From the NCBI GenBank assembly GCA_002292925.1, contig DBCF01000295.1:1-19628 (forward strand): DNA of 19,628 nucleotides, in the 5' to 3' direction. Position numbers and translations under genes: made by a program. The notes beneath the pieces were generated by a model that worked only from the letters and a program-made list of their open reading frames with translations, was not told where the DNA came from and did no database searches. The stretch comes from Roseiflexaceae bacterium UBA965 (GTDB taxonomy: Bacteria; Chloroflexota; Chloroflexia; Chloroflexales; Roseiflexaceae). Shown here piece after piece: positions 14,246-19,628 of this stretch (position 1 is its first letter; each line of letters opens with the position of its first letter).

Positions 14246-14934
14246 AATTGCCTCCTTGCTGGTGTGCGCCGGTCACTGTTGGGGTTGCTCGCAGGGATGG
14301 CACCGACTACCGTCAGACCGACATGTTGTTCGACGTCATCGGGGGTTTTGAGGGTATCGTCGAGTGCTTCCAGCACAAAAGCCAGCAAAAAGCCAATAAT
14401 CAAGCCGAGAAATGCGCCAGCCGCCACGTTGATTTTGGTTTGAGGGCGGTAGAGGATGGGGGGCGTAGCGGGGGTGGTGATGCGCATATTGATTTTGTCG
14501 GTGCCTTCGAGTCCGTCGTTGAGCGAGCTGACTAGGGCCGCCATGTTTTCGCCTACGGCATTGGCCAACCGAGGCGCCATGTCGACGTCGGGGTAATCGA
14601 CTTGGACAATCATTTTGCGGTCGTCGGCATTGGCTTGGATAGAAATGTGCTCGAGCAACCATTCGGGGGTGCGGTCGAGCTGGAGCTGGGCGCTGATTTT
14701 TTCGATTTGGGGGCGGGCCAACGCCAATTGCTTGTAGCTGTTCATGTTGTTGGTCAACACAATCGACAAGCCGTTGTCGTTCCGATTGGGGACGACCAGA
14801 TAGCTGGCTTCAGAGCGGAATAGTGGCTCTTGGAGCTTGCTAAAGACATAGGCGGAGACGGCGGTAAACATCATCGCCAAGACAATCGCCAACCAGCGGC
14901 GCCGCATAATGCGGAGGTATTCAGTCATGCGCAT
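14242..14934 (-). CDS. Wzz/YveK-type polysaccharide co-polymerase, kinase activator
   Basis: This 230-residue protein has two membrane helices (about 14-31 and 168-188) around an extracytoplasmic domain, the topology of Wzz chain-length regulators. The C-terminal juxtamembrane part, RPQTKINVAAGAFLGLIIGF then EALDDTLKTPDDVEQHVGLTVVGAIP (189-214), is the typical cytoplasmic tail that activates CpsD-type kinases. Length fits a CapA/YveK partner in a two-protein kinase system. ATG 14934 is chosen for its AAGGAC site seven bases upstream; an ATG at 14928 is an alternative and the frame is open further upstream. It overlaps the kinase gene by four bases and lies 11 bp after another Wzz-like gene. 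Confidence 0.88.
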   Translation of the reverse strand: MRMTEYLRIMRRRWLAIVLAMMFTAVSAYVFSKLQEPLFRSEASYLVVPNRNDNGLSIVLTNNMNSYKQLALARPQIEKISAQLQLDRTPEWLLEHISIQANADDRKMIVQVDYPDVDMAPRLANAVGENMAALVSSLNDGLEGTDKINMRITTPATPPILYRPQTKINVAAGAFLGLIIGFLLAFVLEALDDTLKTPDDVEQHVGLTVVGAIPASNPNSDRRTPARRQL

Positions 14935-14945
14935 AAGTAAAGTCC

Positions 14946-15512
14946 TTATCGGATGCGACGAGCAGCCACGAGTAAGCCGAGTAATGCCCCTGCCAAGCCA
15001 CGCAGCAGCATGGTGGCCACTAATGTTGCATAGATGGATTGCGGTTGGGGCGTATCGTTTTTGTGCAAAACCATCACGTTGACGGCGGTATCGCTGCCAG
15101 TTTTGCCCCATAGCAGTGTACCATCACGCACCAAGACTGCAAGTGCGGCGTCGCGAATTGCCACTAGTTGGCTGCCATCAGATCCGCTGACGGTAATGGT
15201 GACGACGCGGTTGTTATTGCGTACATCGAGCATGCGTGCCAGCGTGTCTGTGGTAATTGGTGGGGTGATGAGTGCCACCACTCGTTGGCGATAGTCGTCG
15301 CCGCGACTAATGGCAGGGAAGTCATAGGCCAAGGTATCGCCGGTATCATTCATGGGGGCGTGGCTGGTGAGTGACACATCGATTGACACGGTGACACGCC
15401 GCGGTTGGAAGTATTGTTGGGCAAAGGCACTGCCGGCGAGTACCACGGCGGGGATGAGGAGGTACCACCAACGATACCGCATCACTGCCAGTAGTCGAGT
15501 GAAATCAGCCAT
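14946..15512 (-). CDS. short Wzz-like membrane protein
   Basis: A 188-residue protein with an N-terminal helix after MADFTRLLAVMRYRWWYLLIP (about 16-31) and a C-terminal helix (about 158-184), with a mostly beta and helical domain between. That is Wzz-like topology, but it lacks the long cytoplasmic tail with LDDTLKT-type motif seen in its neighbour and has only a short basic AARRIR end. It could be a second subunit of the chain-length complex, or a paralogue that lost kinase activation. ATG 15512 is chosen for AGAGGTG just upstream; it overlaps the GT4 stop by eight bases. No close family assignment can be made beyond this. Confidence 0.75.
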   Translation of the reverse strand: MADFTRLLAVMRYRWWYLLIPAVVLAGSAFAQQYFQPRRVTVSIDVSLTSHAPMNDTGDTLAYDFPAISRGDDYRQRVVALITPPITTDTLARMLDVRNNNRVVTITVSGSDGSQLVAIRDAALAVLVRDGTLLWGKTGSDTAVNVMVLHKNDTPQPQSIYATLVATMLLRGLAGALLGLLVAARRIR

Positions 15513-16599
15513 GGTGCACCTCTTGGGTATAGCGCGCGATGAGAGCCTGCATCCGTTCCATGAAGCGCTCGCGCCCAAAGTATTCGGCATGGGTGCGAAT
15601 GGCGTGGGCGTCCCATTTTTGACTCGCTAATGCAGTGATTGCTTGTTGCAGTGCCGGTATAGTCTGTTGGTCAAAAAAGATGCCCGTGGTGCCATCAACC
15701 ACCGTGTCGAGTGCCCCGCCCGCCCGGTACGCCACGACGGGGCGCCCTGCCGCCATCGCTTCGAGGGGCGTGATGCCGAAATCTTCTTCGCCGGGGAACA
15801 AAAAGGCCCGACAGCCGTTGAACAACGCCAAGCGTTCGGCATCACTGACCCGCCCCACAAAACGTACACTCGGGCCAGCGATAGCTTTGAGGGCCGCCAA
15901 ATCACGCCCATCACCAAATACTACCAAGGGGATATTGAGTGCCGTACAGGCCTGTACCGCCAAATCAATCCGCTTGTAGGGTACCAAGCGCCCGCCAGTC
16001 AACAGATAATCGCCGGCTGGTTGCAAATTGACGGGGGGCAAATCGACCGGCGGGGGAATGACCACGGCGTCACGTTGATAGAATTCTTTGATGCGGGCGG
16101 CCACAACCTGTGAATTGGCTACAAAGTGTGTCACGCGGCTACTACTCCGCACATCCCAGCGCCGCACGAATCCCAGCAGGAATTGCATGACGGAGCGGGT
16201 GAGGCCGCGGATGTTTTCGCGGGCGACATAATTATCGGTTTGCCACGCAAAGCGCATCGGGGTATGGCAATAGCAGATGTGGATGGCGCCTGGCCGTGGG
16301 ATGACCCCTTTGGCGTAGGCGCTACTACTACTGATGATGACGTCGTAGTCGCGCAGGTCGAATGATTCAAAGGCCCACGGGTAGAGAAAGAAGTAATGGC
16401 GGAAGAAGCGCCGCCAGGCGGGCAAGTGTTGCATCCACGACGTGTGGATGTCCCACTGGCGGTAGCTGGCAGGCATTGCTTCGCTGGCATAGATGGAGGT
16501 ATAGACGGGGGCGCTGGGGGTCAAGTCGTGGAGCGCTTCGAGCACTCGTTCGGCGCCACCGTATTGATTGAGGTAATCATGTACAAAAACTGTACGCAC
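15505..16599 (-). CDS. family 4 glycosyltransferase (GT-B), polysaccharide assembly
   Basis: A 364-residue retaining GT4 transferase, probably mannosyl- or similar, acting at the cytoplasmic membrane in exopolysaccharide repeat synthesis. It begins VFVHDYLNQYGGAERVLEAL (4-23, the GGAER donor-side motif), has CYCHTPMRFAW (109-119), then GGRLVPYKRIDLA (202-214) and the EX7E motif EDFGITPLE (E272, E280) that binds the sugar nucleotide. The start is GTG at 16599, which begins the family's first strand directly; only a weak GGAA lies upstream. It is the first gene of the operon that continues with two Wzz proteins, a kinase and a phosphatase, so its product is presumably part of the polymer they regulate. 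The polymer is not known. Confidence 0.92.
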   Translation of the reverse strand: MRTVFVHDYLNQYGGAERVLEALHDLTPSAPVYTSIYASEAMPASYRQWDIHTSWMQHLPAWRRFFRHYFFLYPWAFESFDLRDYDVIISSSSAYAKGVIPRPGAIHICYCHTPMRFAWQTDNYVARENIRGLTRSVMQFLLGFVRRWDVRSSSRVTHFVANSQVVAARIKEFYQRDAVVIPPPVDLPPVNLQPAGDYLLTGGRLVPYKRIDLAVQACTALNIPLVVFGDGRDLAALKAIAGPSVRFVGRVSDAERLALFNGCRAFLFPGEEDFGITPLEAMAAGRPVVAYRAGGALDTVVDGTTGIFFDQQTIPALQQAITALASQKWDAHAIRTHAEYFGRERFMERMQALIARYTQEVHHG

Positions 16600-16617
16600 G
16601 TATTTTCCATTTGCCTA

Positions 16618-16646
16618 TTCACAGAATGTGATTATCCTATTATAGT
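16618..16646 (+). promoter_or_regulatory. promoter for the rubrerythrin-DinB operon
   Basis: TTCACA (16618-16623) and TATAGT (16641-16646) each match the consensus at five of six positions and are separated by exactly 17 bp. The transcript would start near 16653, with GAGGAAA about 7 bases before ATG 16711. The inverted repeat TCACA-GAA-TGTGA (16619-16631) covers the -35 and could be an operator. Confidence 0.65.
16639..16644 (-). promoter_or_regulatory. -10 element for the exopolysaccharide operon
   Basis: On the minus strand TATAAT is a perfect -10, starting transcription near 16632, about 32 bases before GTG 16599. The -35 position holds only a poor match. It is physically interlocked with the plus-strand promoter that reads the other way, and the start site falls beside the TCACA-GAA-TGTGA repeat. 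Confidence 0.55.
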
Positions 16647-16710
16647 ATGTAGGCGCAATGATGCGACACCGTCGTACCCATTTTTTGTGAGATGTTGCTG
16701 AGGAAATTAC

Positions 16711-17718
16711 ATGAACATGTCGGAACAAGAGTTGCATCAACTCTTCACGAGTGCCAGTATGGGGCAGGTCGCGTATCGGGCTTGGGCTGCCAAGGCTCGC
16801 CACGAACGCCGGTTTAACATTGCGCGCCTTTTTGATGCCTTGTGTGAAGCTCGCGGCGCCCGGGCAATGCGGGCCTTTTTGACCGTCGATGGGGTTGGAT
16901 CAACGGATCTCAATGTTGATCGTGCCCTCAATGGCGATGAGCCCCAAGCCGTCGCAATGCAACGCATCACCGGTACCTCAGAACGCTCGCGTGAGTTCCT
17001 CGGTCGCGCCGCCGAAGCCATTGCCCAAGGGCGTGACTTACTTGCTAGCGAATTGGGCGATTTGTATGTGTGTACCACCTGTGGCGAAACTCGCGAGGGG
17101 ACATTGATTGGGGCCTGTCCAATATGTGATACCGTTCCCGAAGCGCACAAACAGTTTTTGGTCATCGAAGCCATGGGCACACTCGGACCCCACGCCATCA
17201 TGCATGCCCTCGAGCATAGCGAGGCGACGCTCCGTGCCATGATGCATGATCTCGACGAGTCAATATTGGTCTGTCCAGGCAACGACAACGCACCCTCACT
17301 CAAAGAAGTGCTCGGGCACCTTAACGATATGAACTTGGTTTTTTGTGAGCGGGTACGCTTAATCCTCGACACCAACAATCCCGAACTACCGGCAGCGCAC
17401 CCACCCCGCCTCAATGCGGCGGTGCATTACCGCAATCGCGACATCAACTTCATCCTCGAGGCCTTCCACGAGTCGCGCCGCGATTGTTTGCTGTCGTTGC
17501 GGGGTTTGACCAGCGCCGCCTGGCACCGCCCGGCTACGCACGTATCATATGGCCAGATTAATCTGCTCCACCAAGGCAATTGGATGGTGCATCACGAGCG
17601 TACCCATTTGGTTGAAATGGCCCAACAGCGCCACGATTTGTTGGTGAACTGCGGCAAAGCCCAACTCGACGCAAATCGTCCAGACCTGATTGGCGATCGC
17701 TTGAATGAAGGCGAATAA
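16711..17718 (+). CDS. rubrerythrin-like / rubredoxin / DinB-fold fusion protein
   Basis: The 335-residue protein joins two families. Residues 1-150 look like a compact rubrerythrin: a ferritin-like helical part (SASMGQVAYRAWAAKARHERR, split around 14-34) and a rubredoxin-type knuckle YVCTTCG...CPICD with Cys121, 124, 136 and 139. Residues about 160-310 look like a DinB/YfiT four-helix domain with its metal histidines: H203 in VLGHLND, and H295 and H299 in WMVHHERTHLVEM. By eye the diiron site is damaged: the first Glu of the usual GES is Gln19, and the ExxH ligand after E46 is Gly49. The rubredoxin site is intact. GAGGAAA precedes ATG 16711; ATG 16717 is a possible alternative. It is likely first gene of a three-gene operon. 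Function unknown, perhaps metal or redox linked. Confidence 0.75.
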   Translation: MNMSEQELHQLFTSASMGQVAYRAWAAKARHERRFNIARLFDALCEARGARAMRAFLTVDGVGSTDLNVDRALNGDEPQAVAMQRITGTSERSREFLGRAAEAIAQGRDLLASELGDLYVCTTCGETREGTLIGACPICDTVPEAHKQFLVIEAMGTLGPHAIMHALEHSEATLRAMMHDLDESILVCPGNDNAPSLKEVLGHLNDMNLVFCERVRLILDTNNPELPAAHPPRLNAAVHYRNRDINFILEAFHESRRDCLLSLRGLTSAAWHRPATHVSYGQINLLHQGNWMVHHERTHLVEMAQQRHDLLVNCGKAQLDANRPDLIGDRLNEGE

Positions 17719-17719
17719 C

Positions 17720-18442
17720 GTGCGCCACGGTGCCCTCGAAGAATACGCCCCCAACCACTTTATGGTGCACGACATTCGCGTGCGACCGTTTATTCGTGGT
17801 GAAGGCGATGTCGAAGGCAACCGTTTTGTGATGACGTCGTGGCGACGTGATGGCCTGATGGCCCGTTTGGCCGAACGGGGCTTGGTGATGGTAACCATCG
17901 AATCATTGACGGAATCATTGCCAGAATTACCCGCACCTTTCCCCATCGCCGACGAGCCACGTTGGCAACCGTTGGGGCACCCCAGTGAGCGCTGGAGCTA
18001 CTATGACCCGCGCCAACGCGCCGTGGTGGCGTGTGAAACGCTCACCCAGGCCGACCAGCAAGGTGTCTGGCTCTATCCTGGCTGTATGGTGCGTCGCCGG
18101 CGCGGCCGTGGCCAAGCCGAATGGTACCGTAGTCAAGTACAAGGGACGCATACGCTCCAGTATACCCCCATTGATGACGACAGCGCCCTGTTACAAGGGC
18201 TCGCCCAAGCAACTCGCTATCCGCACGACCCAATCATGGTGCGGGCGGGGGAAAACGGCGCTGTGGTGGTGACAATTCCCCTATTGCCACGGGCGCATCA
18301 GGCGGTGTTAGCACGCTGTGCCACCGGCGACCGCGATGGGTTGGTGTGGCAATGCCACCCCGATCATCTGCACCTGGTGGTGGGTGTGTTGGCGCGCGTC
18401 AACTTGGTGTTGACCAATAGTGAAAGCAATCCCCATGCCTGA
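17720..18442 (+). CDS. uncharacterised protein in rubrerythrin-DinB operon
   Basis: I do not recognise this 240-residue protein. It is soluble, with no signal peptide or long hydrophobic segment, and has a fair number of Arg, His and Trp residues. It runs RFVMTSWRRDGLMARLAERGLVMVTIE (about residues 36-62), then a Pro-rich stretch, an arginine-rich run GCMVRRRRGRGQAEW and a beta-like end, CHPDHLHLVVGVLARVNLVLT. The start is uncertain: GTG 17720, immediately after the preceding stop, has AAGGCG six bases upstream and I prefer it; ATG 17705 overlaps the upstream gene by 14 bp but lacks a ribosome site. The end overlaps the methyltransferase start. Tight overlaps on both sides mean it is made with a rubredoxin/DinB fusion and a methyltransferase; I draw no function from that. 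Confidence 0.65.
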   Translation: MRHGALEEYAPNHFMVHDIRVRPFIRGEGDVEGNRFVMTSWRRDGLMARLAERGLVMVTIESLTESLPELPAPFPIADEPRWQPLGHPSERWSYYDPRQRAVVACETLTQADQQGVWLYPGCMVRRRRGRGQAEWYRSQVQGTHTLQYTPIDDDSALLQGLAQATRYPHDPIMVRAGENGAVVVTIPLLPRAHQAVLARCATGDRDGLVWQCHPDHLHLVVGVLARVNLVLTNSESNPHA

Positions 18443-19127
18443 TTACCGCGATATCTACCAAGATGAATCACATGCCCAGCGCTACCATCAACTGGTGTCG
18501 CGCGAGGATTATCAAGGCAATCTGCTTTCCGAAATCCGCCGCCACTGCGACCTCGCCCACGTCGATGCCCTCGACATGGGCTGTGGCACTGGGCGGGTGG
18601 CAGCCTTGCTATCACCCCACGTGCGCCACTTGACCGTCAGTGATCGGGCACCGGCTATGCTGACGGTAGCGCGGCAGATTCTGCCAGCCACCACCACCGT
18701 TGTGACGGCTGATAATCGTGATTTGCCGTTGCCCGACGCCTGTGTCGATCTCGTCACCGCCGGCTGGAGCTTTGGGCACGCCACTGAATGGATCCCCGGC
18801 GCCTGGCAGGCCGACGTACGGGCTGCCATCGGCGAAATGTTGCGGGTGTTGCGCCCCGGCGGCGTGGCGATTATTTTCGAAACCCTCGGATCCGGCGCAG
18901 ACCACCCTGCCCCGCCTACTGCGGCCTTGGCCGAATGTTATGCCTTGTTTGAACATGAATTTGGCTTTAACTGCACGCCGGTCAGTACCGATTATCGCTT
19001 TGCATCGAGTGCTGAGGCCGCCGAATTAACCGAATTTTTCTTTGGCATGACCCTCACTGGCACGCCTCAACCCGATGGCACGGCGATTGTACCCGAATGG
19101 ACGGGGGCCTTTGTGCGTCGGGTCTGA
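18435..19127 (+). CDS. SAM-dependent class I methyltransferase
   Basis: The 230-residue protein has a Rossmann-type methyltransferase fold. Motif I is ALDMGCGTGRVAALL (45-59), which binds S-adenosylmethionine; D70 in LTVSDRAPAMLTVAR is the ribose-binding acidic residue; TADNRDLPLPDACVDLVTAGWSFGH (91-115) covers motifs II-III, and MLRVLRPGGVAIIFETLG gives the following helix and strand. The N-terminal MPDYRDIYQDESHAQRYHQLVS is typical of small-molecule methyltransferases of the UbiE/Methyltransf_11 or _25 kind. The substrate is unknown. ATG 18435 is chosen from homology start; a GTG at 18420 is in frame and overlaps the previous gene more. The preceding stop overlaps this gene by eight bases, so the two are coupled. 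No clear terminator follows. Confidence 0.85.
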   Translation: MPDYRDIYQDESHAQRYHQLVSREDYQGNLLSEIRRHCDLAHVDALDMGCGTGRVAALLSPHVRHLTVSDRAPAMLTVARQILPATTTVVTADNRDLPLPDACVDLVTAGWSFGHATEWIPGAWQADVRAAIGEMLRVLRPGGVAIIFETLGSGADHPAPPTAALAECYALFEHEFGFNCTPVSTDYRFASSAEAAELTEFFFGMTLTGTPQPDGTAIVPEWTGAFVRRV

Positions 19128-19162
19128 GCAAATATTGTCATGTCGCAGTGACGCACAGACGG

Positions 19163-19168
19163 TATAAT
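19163..19168 (+). promoter_or_regulatory. -10 element for murT
   Basis: Perfect TATAAT in the 77-bp gap after the methyltransferase gene. The -35 region at 17 bp shows no good match; a TTGTCA further up (19135-19140) is at 22 bp spacing. Transcription would start near 19175, leaving about 30 bases of leader with AAGGG before the ATG. Confidence 0.55.
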
Positions 19169-19204
19169 ACCCATAGAACGCGATCAGCGAAGGGTGTCGG
19201 TGTG

Positions 19205-19628
19205 ATGCGCGATGTGGTGGCGATTTGGTTGGGGCGGCTGGCTGGGTTGCTGAGCCGATTGTTGGGGCGTGGTGGCGGTACCACCATGCCTGGGGTGATT
19301 GCCCGGCGCGTAGCGCCAGATGTGTTGACCCACCTGACGCGGCAATTGCCGCGTGGGGTGATTTGTGTGGCCGGTACCAACGGCAAGACCACCACCACCC
19401 GCATGATTGCCGATAGTTTGGTAGCTGCCGGATGGCGGGTGCTCCACAATCGCTCGGGGGCAAATTTGACCTCGGGCGTCACCACCAGCGTCTTGATGGG
19501 CGCCGATTGGCGTGGGCGCGTCGACTATGATGTGGCCTTGTTTGAATGCGACGAAGCTGCCTTGCCCCAAATCGTGCGTGAAACCCAACCGCGGCTGGTG
19601 GTATTGCATAATTTATTCCGCGACCAAC
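19205..19628 (+). CDS. murT: MurT-like Mur ligase, lipid II isoglutaminyl synthase subunit (partial)
   Basis: The gene runs off the window end with at least 141 residues visible. It opens MRDVVAIWLGRLAGLLSRLLGRG, then has the ATP-binding loop VAGTNGKTTTTRM (residues about 57-69), LHNRSGANLTSGV (84-96), LFECDEAALP (113-122) and LVVLHNLFRDQ (131-141). These are hallmark motifs of MurT, the Mur-ligase-fold subunit that with the GatD glutaminase amidates the D-Glu of lipid II in peptidoglycan synthesis, acting on the cytosolic membrane side. The N-terminal arginine-rich helix is normal for MurT. The fusion partner or next gene is predicted to be GatD. It has its own promoter, so it is separate from the methyltransferase operon. 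Confidence 0.88.
   Translation, partial: MRDVVAIWLGRLAGLLSRLLGRGGGTTMPGVIARRVAPDVLTHLTRQLPRGVICVAGTNGKTTTTRMIADSLVAAGWRVLHNRSGANLTSGVTTSVLMGADWRGRVDYDVALFECDEAALPQIVRETQPRLVVLHNLFRDQ

Noticed and set aside
19128..19204. Terminator after the methyltransferase gene
   Set aside because: Only a four-base inverted repeat (GTCA/TGAC) with no T-run is visible.

Overview
The window reads as a bacterial chromosome segment, roughly 57-58% GC by eye, densely coded, with no phage, insertion-sequence, CRISPR, tRNA or rRNA signal. A Chloroflexota host (Chloroflexia, perhaps Herpetosiphon-like) is my best guess. It rests on the mix of a MurT-type Mur ligase, one full-length Rel/SpoT with Chloroflexota-like motif variants, a fused class II aldolase/SDR, and Asp/Thr/Pro-rich lipoproteins. 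No rRNA or marker gene here fixes the taxon, so this is inference.

Layout. 1-117: GC-rich hairpins and a 24-bp tandem repeat. 118-1296 (-): acyl-CoA dehydrogenase-like flavoprotein. 1418-4455 (+): a DusB-type tRNA dihydrouridine synthase followed by two tandem Gfo/Idh/MocA oxidoreductases, closed by a clear intrinsic terminator. 4576-5514 (+): a D-2-hydroxyacid dehydrogenase, convergent with a minus-strand pair (8471-5523) of a fused class II aldolase/short-chain dehydrogenase and a membrane-anchored GT2 glycosyltransferase. 8472-8750: a gene-free gap with a duplicated ~78-bp hairpin repeat. 8751-12189 (+): a lipoprotein with an apparently leaderless promoter, then bifunctional Rel/SpoT. 12327-12797 (+): a 5'(3')-deoxyribonucleotidase-like HAD protein and a terminator.

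16599-12849 (-) is a five-gene exopolysaccharide/capsule operon: GT4 glycosyltransferase, two short Wzz-type membrane proteins, a CpsD-type bacterial tyrosine kinase and a CpsB-type PHP phosphatase. The kinase/phosphatase/Wzz set is the usual control module for polysaccharide chain length and export. 16711-19127 (+) diverges from it through overlapping promoters and holds three overlapping genes: a rubrerythrin-like/rubredoxin/DinB fusion, an unrecognised 240-residue protein and a class I methyltransferase. 19205 to the window end (+) is the 5' part of murT (lipid II amidation).

The most unusual items are the rubrerythrin-DinB fusion with apparently degraded diiron ligands and its unknown partner, the structured 8521-8688 repeat, the overlapping divergent promoters at 16618-16646, the split Wzz pair, and the sugar/hydroxy-acid oxidoreductase cluster whose substrate I cannot name.
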